Notes under the pieces: model-generated
The model's database searches: none
What the model was told of the DNA's origin: nothing
The model's input: only the letters and a program-made list of their open reading frames with translations
Made by a program: the position numbers and the translations under genes
DNA from: Caldicellulosiruptor obsidiansis OB47
Lineage (GTDB): Bacteria > Bacillota > Thermoanaerobacteria > Caldicellulosiruptorales > Caldicellulosiruptoraceae
Reading direction: 5' to 3'
DNA length: 64,000 bases
Assembly: GCF_000145215.1 (NCBI RefSeq)
Contig: NC_014392.1
Location: 2,054,001 to 2,118,000, forward strand
Shown here: piece after piece, positions 8,425-16,288 of the stretch
Layout: each line of letters starts with the position of its first letter
Position numbering within the stretch: the stretch's first letter is position 1

Positions 8425-9699
8425 TTACTTTTGATGAACAAATATTACATTACCTGTCATGAGTTTTGGATAAAAGTAGGTAGACTTTTGAGGCATTTTT
8501 TCACCGCTCAAAGACACTTCTTTTAACTCTTCAACAAGTGTTGGGTTGAGAATAAATCCGTATTTAGCTCCTTTATTTACAATTTCAATCAATTCTTTGT
8601 CCGACTTTGTGTATTTTAGATTTCTTTGATATAGTATATCCTCGTCTGTAATTTCCAATATTCTATTTAAAATCAGCTTCTGCAGAACAACAACATCAAG
8701 GTTTTTGTATGCTCGGCTTCCTTCCACATCCTTTAGGGCATTTTCGGGGTCTTTTAGTGTTATCAAATAAAAGTTTTTGTTGTATGTGTAAACTAAAAAT
8801 GCATATTTCTTTTTCTCTTCCAGCTTTCTCTTTAAAACATCGTATTCACCAGTTTCAATATCAAAATCCATTTTCAGCTTTTCAACAAAAATATCCTCTT
8901 CAATGCTTGAAGAAAGCACAATCCTGTGCGTCGGCAAAATCACAATTCCCTCATCTTCTAAGGCAGTGAGTGTTATCATTATGTAGTTGTAATCTGCATC
9001 CTGTCTTATGCCTTCCTTTTGCTGCATCTCTTTTTTGAACTCAAGGGCAGTTTCATACCTGTGATGACCATCTGCGATAAATATCTTCTTGTCACTAAAT
9101 AGTTTTTTCAACTCTTCTATAATCTTACCATCAGAGACAACCCACATTTTTTCGTATGTGCCAATACCATTGTAAGCAACATCTTCTTTTCTCGATTTAA
9201 TTAGGTCCAGAATGCTCTTTACATCTTTTGTTTTGTCCTCATAAAGCCCAAATATACTGCTTATATTTGCTCTTGTATGTCTCAAAAGCTCAAGCCTTTC
9301 CTGTTTAGGCTTTGAAAGTGTAAACTCATGAGGAATTACAATTCCCTTTTCAAACTCAACAAGCTCAAGAAGTACTATCAAGCCTGTTCTTTTATATTTT
9401 TTGCCTTCAACTTCAAACTCCTGTTCAATAACATATACACTCTCTTGAGGATCAAATTTCAAAACACCATTTTGAATCCATGTATTTAAATACTCTTTGG
9501 CCCTTGTAAACTTGTTATTATTTTCATCATCATCTTCAAACTCTTTACCAAACTCCACTCTTATGATGTTATATTCGCTCTTTTTATAAAGCTCTTCTCT
9601 CTCATCCTCAGAAATTATATCATAAGGTGGACAGATACACCTGTCAAGTTCAATCTCAGGTGAATACCGCAAACCTCTAAAACCTTTAATGTTAGCCAT
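8425..9699 (-). CDS. DUF1015 family protein, serine-operon associated
   Basis: A 424-aa soluble protein of the DUF1015 family, recognised by the N-terminal CPPYDIISEDER motif and the central ADGHHRYETAL motif (about residue 208). It is the third gene of an operon with a class V aminotransferase and SerA, and starts 56 bases after serA. No phosphoserine phosphatase (SerB) gene is in the cluster. The DGHHR motif resembles the core motif of the ParB/Srx fold used by the archaeal ADP-dependent serine kinase SerK and by SbnI. That resemblance is from memory and was not tested by alignment. A role in the serine-phosphoserine step is therefore inference; the family has no assigned function that I can state with certainty. 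Confidence 0.85.
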   Translation of the reverse strand: MANIKGFRGLRYSPEIELDRCICPPYDIISEDEREELYKKSEYNIIRVEFGKEFEDDDENNNKFTRAKEYLNTWIQNGVLKFDPQESVYVIEQEFEVEGKKYKRTGLIVLLELVEFEKGIVIPHEFTLSKPKQERLELLRHTRANISSIFGLYEDKTKDVKSILDLIKSRKEDVAYNGIGTYEKMWVVSDGKIIEELKKLFSDKKIFIADGHHRYETALEFKKEMQQKEGIRQDADYNYIMITLTALEDEGIVILPTHRIVLSSSIEEDIFVEKLKMDFDIETGEYDVLKRKLEEKKKYAFLVYTYNKNFYLITLKDPENALKDVEGSRAYKNLDVVVLQKLILNRILEITDEDILYQRNLKYTKSDKELIEIVNKGAKYGFILNPTLVEELKEVSLSGEKMPQKSTYFYPKLMTGNVIFVHQK

Positions 9700-9755
9700 C
9701 TTATACCATAACCCTCTCCATTTTGTAATTTTGTAGCTTTTTTAAAATGCAACTC

Positions 9756-11351
9756 TTACAGTTTTGCCATTGTAACTCTCAAAATGCCATCTGTATTCTT
9801 AAGTTTTTCCACAGCCTCATCAGGCAAAGCACCATCAACCTCGCATACCATAACAGCTTTTTCACCTTTTTTGTTGCGCGAAACCTGCATTGTAGCAATG
9901 TTAATTCCATACTCCCCAACAATGGTACCAATCTTACCAATCATGCCAGGTTTGTCTATGTTCTGGATAAGGAGCATGTATTTTTCTGGTTTGAAATCAA
10001 CCTTGTAGCCAAAGAAATCTATGATTCTACCCTCGTTGTTATAAACCGTTCCAGAAAGTTCTAAAACCTTTTCGCTTGTAGTAAACCTTGCAGTTATCAT
10101 GTTTTTGAACTTTCCGCTCTCTTCTTTTTTACTTTCAATTACTTCAATTCCCTGTTCTTTTGCCAAAAGCTGTGAATTTACATAGTTGACAGTATCCTGT
10201 ACTGAAAATTCAAGATATCCTTTTAAAAGCGCTCGTGTGAGCCAAGTTGTTGTTTTTTCATCTATCTGGCCACTGTAGACAATTTCTATTTTGTTAGCAA
10301 AAGTTCTCTCTGCCTGGATAAAAATCTTGCCCATTGCCTCAGCAAGCTCCAAATATGGCATAATCTCTTCAAGTCTTTCCTTTTCAAACGCAGGTAGATT
10401 GACAGCATTCTTAGCAATACCGCCCTTGAGCACCGCCGCAACCTCTCTTGCAACAGACACAGCCACATTTACCTGCGCTTCCTGTGTAGACGCACCAAGA
10501 TGAGGTGTGATTACTACATTGTCAAGCTCTAAAAGCGGGTTGTAGTAGTCCTGTTTTTCAAGCTCAAAATTCGGTTCTTTTTCAAGAACGTCAAGTGCTG
10601 CTGCTGCAACTATACCCTCTTTTATTGCATTGTAAAGGTCATTTTCGTTTATGACACCGCCGCGCGCACAGTTTACAATTCTGACACCTTTTTTCATCTT
10701 TTTAAACTCTTTCTCCGAAATGAGGTTATATGTCTCTTTTGTCTTTGGTGTGTGAATAGTAATAAGGTCAGACTCCTTCAATAGTGTGTCAAAGTCAACC
10801 TTTTCAACACCGTATTTTTTGAACTTTTCGTCAGAAACGTATGGATCATATGCAATGACTCTCATTCCACAAGCTTTGAGCCTTTCAGCAACAAGCGCTC
10901 CAATCTTGCCAAATCCGATAATTCCGGCTGTCTTTTCGTAAAGTTCAACACCCTTGAACTTATTTCTTCTAAAATCGCCCTGTTTGCAAGACATGTACGC
11001 CTGTGGGATGTACCTAAATATGCTAAATATAAGACCAATTGTGAGCTCGGCAGCTGCCATTATGTTACCATCCGGAGCATTAACAACAATAATACCATGT
11101 TTTGTCGCGCTTTCTACATCCACATTGTCAATACCAACACCAGCTCTTGCAATGACTTTCAAGTTCTTACCACATTTTATCATCTCTTCATTTACTTTTG
11201 TTGAACTTCTGACAATTAGAGCGTCATATTCTCCTATTATATTGCAAATCTCCTCGTGAGTCAGTCCTATTTTTTCGTCAACTTCTATACCCTCGTTTTT
11301 TAAAATTTCTATACCTTCCTTTGCAATCCTCTCAGTAACTAACACCTTCAT
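9756..11351 (-). CDS. serA: D-3-phosphoglycerate dehydrogenase (SerA), long form
   Basis: SerA oxidises 3-phosphoglycerate to 3-phosphohydroxypyruvate with NAD+, the first step of serine synthesis. The 531-aa length is the long (Bacillus/Mycobacterium-like) form. An N-terminal 2-hydroxyacid dehydrogenase domain has ARAGVGIDNVD, the nucleotide-binding GIIGFGKIGALVA loop near residue 143, and the catalytic His in TPHLGAS. An intervening substrate-binding (ASB) domain lies at about 315-450. A C-terminal ACT domain (about 455-531, LLIQNIDKPGMIGKIG) usually gives feedback inhibition by serine. It starts 4 bases after the aminotransferase stop, so the two are translationally close. Confidence 0.97.
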   Translation of the reverse strand: MKVLVTERIAKEGIEILKNEGIEVDEKIGLTHEEICNIIGEYDALIVRSSTKVNEEMIKCGKNLKVIARAGVGIDNVDVESATKHGIIVVNAPDGNIMAAAELTIGLIFSIFRYIPQAYMSCKQGDFRRNKFKGVELYEKTAGIIGFGKIGALVAERLKACGMRVIAYDPYVSDEKFKKYGVEKVDFDTLLKESDLITIHTPKTKETYNLISEKEFKKMKKGVRIVNCARGGVINENDLYNAIKEGIVAAAALDVLEKEPNFELEKQDYYNPLLELDNVVITPHLGASTQEAQVNVAVSVAREVAAVLKGGIAKNAVNLPAFEKERLEEIMPYLELAEAMGKIFIQAERTFANKIEIVYSGQIDEKTTTWLTRALLKGYLEFSVQDTVNYVNSQLLAKEQGIEVIESKKEESGKFKNMITARFTTSEKVLELSGTVYNNEGRIIDFFGYKVDFKPEKYMLLIQNIDKPGMIGKIGTIVGEYGINIATMQVSRNKKGEKAVMVCEVDGALPDEAVEKLKNTDGILRVTMAKL

Positions 11352-11355
11352 TTAT

Positions 11356-12516
11356 CTACCTTACCTCCTTAGCAATTTCCTGAAGAACTGCTTTTGTAGC
11401 CTCTCCAACTTCAAAGTTTCTATAGCCTACTTCTAAAAGGGCAAGTTCAAAACACTCTATGGTCTTTAAAAGATCAAACTCATCCACATACCCCATATGA
11501 CCAATTCTTATTATCTTTCCTTTGAGTGTTGCCTGTCCTCCTGTTACCATTATATCATATTTCTGATTCATTATCTTTCTTACCTTTTCTATATCCACAC
11601 CCTCTGGTGACTTTATTGCAGTTATAACTGCAGATGAGTATTCTTTCTTTGACAGAAGTTCTAAATTGAGTTTTTCAGCCGCAAGCTGGGTAAGATGCGC
11701 AAGACGTGTGTGACGTTTAAAATTGTTTTCAAGACCATAATCTAAAATAAGTTTCAGACCTACATCAACAGCCCTAATTAATGTAACAGCCGGTGTGAAC
11801 GGAGTGTCCTGGCTTTCTTTTAAAAGGTTATCCTGATACTTTTTAAAGTCCCAGTAAAACTTTTTAAGTTTTGATGTTTTATAAAACTCCCATGCTTTTT
11901 CTGACACAGAAACAAAAGCAAGTCCTGGCGGGGACATTAAGGCTTTCTGAGAGCCAGTTACAACAACGTCAACGCCCCACTCATCAGTCTTCAAATCAAT
12001 TGCACCAAGTGAGCTTACCGCATCGACAATTAAAATCTTGTCTGTATTTTTGAGATACCTTGCAAGCTTTTCAATAGGATTTGTAACACCTGTAGATGTC
12101 TCGTTATGAGTTATAAATACACCTTTTATGTCCTTATTAGACTCAATTATCTCAATTACCTCATCAATATTCGCAACATCACCATAAGAATACTTCTTTT
12201 CTATTACATTAAGACCAAACGTCTTGCATATGTTTATAAACCTATCACCAAAGACGCCCACTGACACACATAGAACTGTATCGCCTTCTGAAAAGAAATT
12301 TACAGCGCTTGCCTCCATTGCACCTGTACCAGACGCTGCAAATGTAAGAACATTGTTCTTTGTCTGGAACACCTTTTTTAAGTTTTCATTTACTCTTGAA
12401 AAGATCTCACCAAACTCTTTTGTACGATGGTGAATAATCTGCTGTGACATGGCAGAGATAACCTCAGGTGGAAGCGGAGTTGGACCAGGTGTCATCAAAA
12501 GTTTTGGCTTTCTCAT
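11356..12516 (-). CDS. Class V PLP aminotransferase (serine/alanine-glyoxylate type), likely phosphoserine aminotransferase role
   Basis: A 386-aa fold-type I PLP enzyme of the alanine-glyoxylate/serine-pyruvate aminotransferase family. It has the N-terminal TPGPTPLPPEV motif, the cofactor-binding ASGTGAMEAS segment (about 61-70), the Asp of VDAVSSLG and the Schiff-base lysine K191 in TGSQKALMSPPG. It is the first gene of the operon with serA, 4 bases apart. No separate SerC is seen. I infer that it converts 3-phosphohydroxypyruvate to phosphoserine, as proposed for related enzymes next to serA in other anaerobic thermophiles. A glyoxylate-linked role remains possible. Confidence 0.92.
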   Translation of the reverse strand: MRKPKLLMTPGPTPLPPEVISAMSQQIIHHRTKEFGEIFSRVNENLKKVFQTKNNVLTFAASGTGAMEASAVNFFSEGDTVLCVSVGVFGDRFINICKTFGLNVIEKKYSYGDVANIDEVIEIIESNKDIKGVFITHNETSTGVTNPIEKLARYLKNTDKILIVDAVSSLGAIDLKTDEWGVDVVVTGSQKALMSPPGLAFVSVSEKAWEFYKTSKLKKFYWDFKKYQDNLLKESQDTPFTPAVTLIRAVDVGLKLILDYGLENNFKRHTRLAHLTQLAAEKLNLELLSKKEYSSAVITAIKSPEGVDIEKVRKIMNQKYDIMVTGGQATLKGKIIRIGHMGYVDEFDLLKTIECFELALLEVGYRNFEVGEATKAVLQEIAKEVR

Positions 12517-12562
12517 ACTTAAACTCTACCCCTTTCAAGCAAACTCAATTTATTTTAAGTTG

Positions 12563-12591
12563 ATTATATCTAATGTATCAGAGAATGTCAA
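12563..12591 (-). promoter_or_regulatory. Consensus sigma-A promoter of the serine operon
   Basis: On the minus strand a perfect TTGACA (12586-12591) and a perfect TATAAT (12563-12568) are separated by 17 bases. The first gene starts about 40 bases after the expected transcription start. The short leader leaves no room for a T-box or riboswitch. Confidence 0.85.
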
Positions 12592-12690
12592 TAATTTGAC
12601 AATCTTATTATTATACATTTTAAACATATAAAAATAGAATGTCTTTGTCTATTTAAAACAACTCCTTGCAACAAAAATTGGTAATATAAA

Positions 12691-12715
12691 CAAAAAGCCG
12701 GCAAGGAGCACCGGC
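12691..12715 (-). terminator. Terminator after the acidic zinc-ribbon gene
   Basis: GCCGG/CCGGC arms (12697-12701 and 12711-12715) enclose a 9-base loop. On the minus strand the hairpin is followed by TTTTTG. It lies about 25 bases downstream of the stop at 12739. Confidence 0.75.
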
Positions 12716-12738
12716 CAAAACCTTCTTTGGCAGAATCT

Positions 12739-13209
12739 TTATTTATCTTTTTTGTTATCATCGCCCTCTTCATCATCATATTCATAATCGTCTTCTTCGT
12801 CATCAAACTCGCTTTCAAGCTCATCAAGATATATTACCTCATTGCAGTTTGGACATTCAATTTCGTCTTCGTTTAAGTATTCATCTTCCTCTAAATAAAA
12901 TGTCACTTTACAGTTTGGGCAGGTTACTTCTATCAAGTCCTCGTCATCTTCCTCATCATAATAGTCATCATAATCCTCGTCATAGCTCTCATATACTTCG
13001 TCTTCTAACTTTTCCAAATCCTCATCAATTGAATCAACAACATCTTCAAGCTCTGCCTGCTTGACATCAAGCTCGTTTATTGCATCTGCAAATTCGTCAA
13101 GCACATCAATGATGCTCAGAAGAAGCCTGCCTTCTTTTGAATTCTCATTTACTCCCAAACCCTCTGCAAGTCCTCTTAAGTACGCAACCTTTTCATACAA
13201 ATTTTCCAT
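12739..13209 (-). CDS. Acidic protein with a two-CPNC zinc ribbon (CD1247-like)
   Basis: A 156-aa, strongly acidic protein. Residues 1-60 form a helical domain that begins MENLYEKVAYLRGLAEGLG, which I recognise as the CD1247-type N-terminal domain found in clostridia. An Asp/Glu/Tyr-rich linker follows (about 60-92). Then come two CPNC pairs (ITCPNCKVTFYL and IECPNCNEVIYL) that would bind one zinc, and a long acidic tail ending in Lys residues. Function is unknown; a zinc-dependent nucleic-acid or protein contact is a guess. A strong GGAGG precedes the ATG. The leader contains TTGACA but no clear -10. The gene follows efp by about 100 bases and ends at a terminator. Confidence 0.85.
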   Translation of the reverse strand: MENLYEKVAYLRGLAEGLGVNENSKEGRLLLSIIDVLDEFADAINELDVKQAELEDVVDSIDEDLEKLEDEVYESYDEDYDDYYDEEDDEDLIEVTCPNCKVTFYLEEDEYLNEDEIECPNCNEVIYLDELESEFDDEEDDYEYDDEEGDDNKKDK

Positions 13210-13312
13210 AAAAGTATCCTCCTACAATACAGAATAACCTTGTCTATACATAATATTTACCCATAAAAATCACTTTATACACACAGCATATAAATGAAAA
13301 ATGTCAAATCAC

Positions 13313-13870
13313 TTACACTCGTGACAGATACTCTTCTGTTGATGTGTCAATCTTAATTTTATCGCCAACATTGATGAAAAGCGGAACCTGAATTACAGCA
13401 CCTGTTTCAACCTTTGCAGGCTTGGTTGCACCTGTCTGAGTATCACCTTTAAACCCTGGTTCTGTGTCAATTACCTCAAGTTCAACAAATCTTGGCGGTT
13501 CAACACCAAATACAACTCCATTGTGAGAGAGTACTGTAACCGTCATATTTTCTTTTACAAACTTGAGTGCATCGCCAACCATTTCTTGATTTAATGCAAT
13601 TTGCTCATATGTCTGAGTGTCCATGAAATAATAAAGTTCTCCATCGTTGTAAAGATACTGCATTTCTCTTCTTTCAATGTGAGCAAGAGGCATTCTCTCA
13701 TCTGGTCTGAATGTCTTTTCAATCACAGCTCCTGTCTTTATGTTTTTGAGTTTTGTTCTTACAAAAGCCGCACCTTTGCCAGGTTTTACATGCAAAAATT
13801 CAACAACCTGAAATATCTGCCCATCATATTCTATCGTTAATCCTCTTCGAAAATCGCCTGCCTCAACCAT
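13313..13870 (-). CDS. efp: Elongation factor P
   Basis: EF-P (185 aa) enters the ribosomal E site and rescues stalling at polyproline. The three-domain family length is matched. The loop that touches the peptidyl-transferase centre is [10 protein letters not shown], with Lys32 at its tip. Lys32 is the residue that carries 5-aminopentanol in Bacillus subtilis. No EpmA/EpmB-type modification gene is nearby. The C-terminal OB domain ends [17 protein letters not shown], the typical EF-P signature. It has its own promoter (13904-13932) although it follows rng by only 68 bases. Confidence 0.97.
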   Translation of the reverse strand: MVEAGDFRRGLTIEYDGQIFQVVEFLHVKPGKGAAFVRTKLKNIKTGAVIEKTFRPDERMPLAHIERREMQYLYNDGELYYFMDTQTYEQIALNQEMVGDALKFVKENMTVTVLSHNGVVFGVEPPRFVELEVIDTEPGFKGDTQTGATKPAKVETGAVIQVPLFINVGDKIKIDTSTEEYLSRV

Positions 13871-13903
13871 CAGCTTCCCTCCGATTTAAAATTTTGCTCT
13901 TCT

Positions 13904-13932
13904 ATTTTATCAAAAAAACATATTTTTTTCAA
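13904..13932 (-). promoter_or_regulatory. Sigma-A promoter of efp
   Basis: On the minus strand TTGAAA (13927-13932) and TAAAAT (13904-13909) are separated by 17 bases. It starts just after the rng stop and is followed by GGAGGG ahead of the efp ATG. Confidence 0.6.
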
Positions 13933-13937
13933 CCAAA

Positions 13938-15653
13938 TTAAAACTCTTTTACATCCTCTTTATCAACCTCATATATATCCAAAATTTTTCCTTTTGAAAG
14001 TGTTCCGTACACTTTTTCCACCTTTGCATAGATATATTTGCCAATAAGGTCAGAAGCATTATCGAACTCTATTTTATTCTGATTTACATATCCGATTGCA
14101 TTTTTCGGATTGAACCTATCTTCCTCCTCAACAAACGCTAAAACCTCATCCCCTTCGCAAAGCCATCCACACAGTGCCATGTAATGATCCTCATCCTTGA
14201 TAGGACATATGGTAAACTTATTTATATGAATATTTGAAGAAGCTTTAACATAGATTTTCTTTTTGTACTTCTGCTCAAGCTCCTTTATCCTGTCAATTTC
14301 ACCCTTTCTCAAAATCTCACATACTTTTGTGTTCACCTCAACAAAAAACTTATCTTCCACCTTGTTTTTGCAATACCACTCAATCTCTTTCAGCACTTTA
14401 AACGCAACACTTTCCGGAGATAAAATCTTGCCTGTACCCTCACAGTAAGGACAGCTTGACTGCATCACACAAGAAAGTCTTTGTCTTACCTTTTTCCTTG
14501 TCATCTCAACAAGCCCAAGAGGCGTTATGTCAACAACCACTGTTTTTGTCTTGTCTCTCTTAAGAGCTTCTTTCAAAGCGTCTAAAACTATCTTCTGGTG
14601 CTCTGGATTTTTCATGTCGATAAAGTCGATTATAATTATTCCACCAATGTCTCTAAGCCTCAGCTGCCTTGCAATCTCCTGTGCAGCTTCAAGGTTTGTC
14701 TTTAAAATTGTCTCTGCAACATCAGTTTTGCCAACATACTTTCCTGTGTTGACGTCAATGACTGTCAACGCCTCTGTCTCATCTATTACTATATACCCAC
14801 CACTTTTTAGCCACACTCTTTTAGAGAGAGCTTTTGCAAGCTTTTGCTCTATCTGAAAATATTCAAAAATATTTGTTGCAAGATTAAAATACTCAACTTT
14901 GCTCTTCAAACTCGGTGCATAAGAAGACAAAAATTCTATTATTTTGTTATACTTTTTCCTATCGTTTATAACAAACCTGTCAACCTGGTTGGTAAATAAA
15001 TCTCTGACAGCTTTGAACACAAGGTCGTAGTCTTTATAAAGAAGCACAGGTGCGCTCTGGCAGCTTTTTAGTCTTATTTTCTTCCACACATTCATTAGAA
15101 ACTCAAGTTCACTTTTCAATATCTCCTCACTTTTACCTTCCGCTGCTGTCCTGATTATCAGACCCATTCCCTCTGGTTTTAATCTGCATGCTATCTCTTT
15201 GAGTCTTTGTCTTTCATCCTCAACCTCAATCCTTTTTGATACACCGACATATTCTGTATTCGGCAACAAAACCAAGTATCTTCCGGGTAACGTTATATTT
15301 GTAGTTACCCTCGGACCTTTCTGGTCATAGCCCTCCTTTATTACTTGCACAACTATCTCCTGACCACATCTCAATGCAAGCGGATTTGTTTTTATCTCAT
15401 AATACTCATCAGTATCCCCAAACTCAAGCCTGTTAACATCACCAAGATACAAAAAAGCGTTTTTCTCCTGACCTATATTGACAAAAGCTGCATCCATACC
15501 CGGAAGTATGTTTTCAACAACCCCTTTGTAAATATTTCCTACTATACTTTGGCTGTCTTCTCTTTCGATGTAAATCTCAACAAGTTCTTTGTCTTCCAAC
15601 ACAGCAACTCTGGTCTGATTAAAACTAACATCTACTATAATTTCACTTTGCAT
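13938..15653 (-). CDS. rng: Ribonuclease G/E
   Basis: A 571-aa RNase E/G-family endoribonuclease for mRNA decay and rRNA maturation. An S1 RNA-binding domain occupies about residues 35-125 (GNIYKGVVENILPGMDAAFVN). The DNase I-like catalytic part carries VIDVNTGKYVG and IIIDFIDM, the two Mg2+-binding aspartates. The Zn-link is CPYCEGTGK preceded by a Cys in SCVMQSSC. There is no long C-terminal scaffold, so this is RNase G-like rather than E. coli RNase E-like. The start overlaps the upstream TIGR03936 stop by one base. In many clostridia this trio is followed by rplU and rpmA, but here efp follows. Confidence 0.95.
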   Translation of the reverse strand: MQSEIIVDVSFNQTRVAVLEDKELVEIYIEREDSQSIVGNIYKGVVENILPGMDAAFVNIGQEKNAFLYLGDVNRLEFGDTDEYYEIKTNPLALRCGQEIVVQVIKEGYDQKGPRVTTNITLPGRYLVLLPNTEYVGVSKRIEVEDERQRLKEIACRLKPEGMGLIIRTAAEGKSEEILKSELEFLMNVWKKIRLKSCQSAPVLLYKDYDLVFKAVRDLFTNQVDRFVINDRKKYNKIIEFLSSYAPSLKSKVEYFNLATNIFEYFQIEQKLAKALSKRVWLKSGGYIVIDETEALTVIDVNTGKYVGKTDVAETILKTNLEAAQEIARQLRLRDIGGIIIIDFIDMKNPEHQKIVLDALKEALKRDKTKTVVVDITPLGLVEMTRKKVRQRLSCVMQSSCPYCEGTGKILSPESVAFKVLKEIEWYCKNKVEDKFFVEVNTKVCEILRKGEIDRIKELEQKYKKKIYVKASSNIHINKFTICPIKDEDHYMALCGWLCEGDEVLAFVEEEDRFNPKNAIGYVNQNKIEFDNASDLIGKYIYAKVEKVYGTLSKGKILDIYEVDKEDVKEF

Positions 15654-16288
15654 TATATCACCCTTTTATAGTTAACTTTTTCTCTTTCAACCCTCACAAT
15701 CTTACATTCAATATTATACTCCTGTGAAAATTCTCTTAATATATCTTCTGGTTTTACATAGCTCCCATTTACAACATTTATATGAAAATCTATTCTTGTA
15801 TTCTCATCCATTTTTTCACATTTATAGCTCAAAAGAAAATCGAAAATCCTCTTTATTGTTACTTTACCTTCCTTCACTTTTTTTATAACAGGACTTTTTT
15901 TCATGAACTCATCAAAGTACTTGCAAAATTCTTCCTCTGCTTCAACAAAACATTGATAATACATATCGCTTACTTGTATTTTATCAGTAGCCAGCTCAAC
16001 TTTCAACATTTTTAATCCTTCTGGCAAGATTCTGTTGAAATTTTTAATAATATCCTCGCCAAGTTCCTGCTCGCATTCAACTTCAAACATCTCTTCTTTA
16101 GAACAAAGCCCAACTGGCATTGGAAGAATAAAAACTATTTTGGGGTGTGGGTTGAATCCCTGTGTAAATTTAAGTTTTATATCCAACCTCCTGAATAACC
16201 TTTCAAATAACCTTGTCATATCAAGATGAGATATAAATGCTGCAGGTAAATCACGCGAAAAATAAAATCTATATCTATTTGTCAACAC
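15653..16288 (-). CDS. TIGR03936 / DUF2344 radical-SAM-associated protein
   Basis: A 211-aa protein of the DUF2344 (TIGR03936) family, recognised by RYRFYFSRDLPAAFISHLD at the N-terminus and the KLKFTQGFNPHPKIVFI motif. In many Firmicutes it is encoded next to, or fused with, a B12-binding radical SAM protein, and the two genes here overlap by 14 bases. The pair is thought to modify RNA or a protein, but the substrate is not known to me. It also overlaps rng by one base, so the three genes are translationally linked. Confidence 0.9.
   Translation of the reverse strand: MLTNRYRFYFSRDLPAAFISHLDMTRLFERLFRRLDIKLKFTQGFNPHPKIVFILPMPVGLCSKEEMFEVECEQELGEDIIKNFNRILPEGLKMLKVELATDKIQVSDMYYQCFVEAEEEFCKYFDEFMKKSPVIKKVKEGKVTIKRIFDFLLSYKCEKMDENTRIDFHINVVNGSYVKPEDILREFSQEYNIECKIVRVEREKVNYKRVI

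Noticed and set aside
12517-12690. T-box or amino-acid riboswitch before the serine operon
   Set aside because: The consensus promoter lies only about 40 bases upstream of the first start codon, which leaves no room for such a leader.
12588-12827. Minus-strand 79-codon frame over the acidic protein end and terminator
   Set aside because: It is a shifted frame of the acidic repeat (Met/Lys-rich from GATGAT repeats) and runs through the terminator and promoter of the serine operon.
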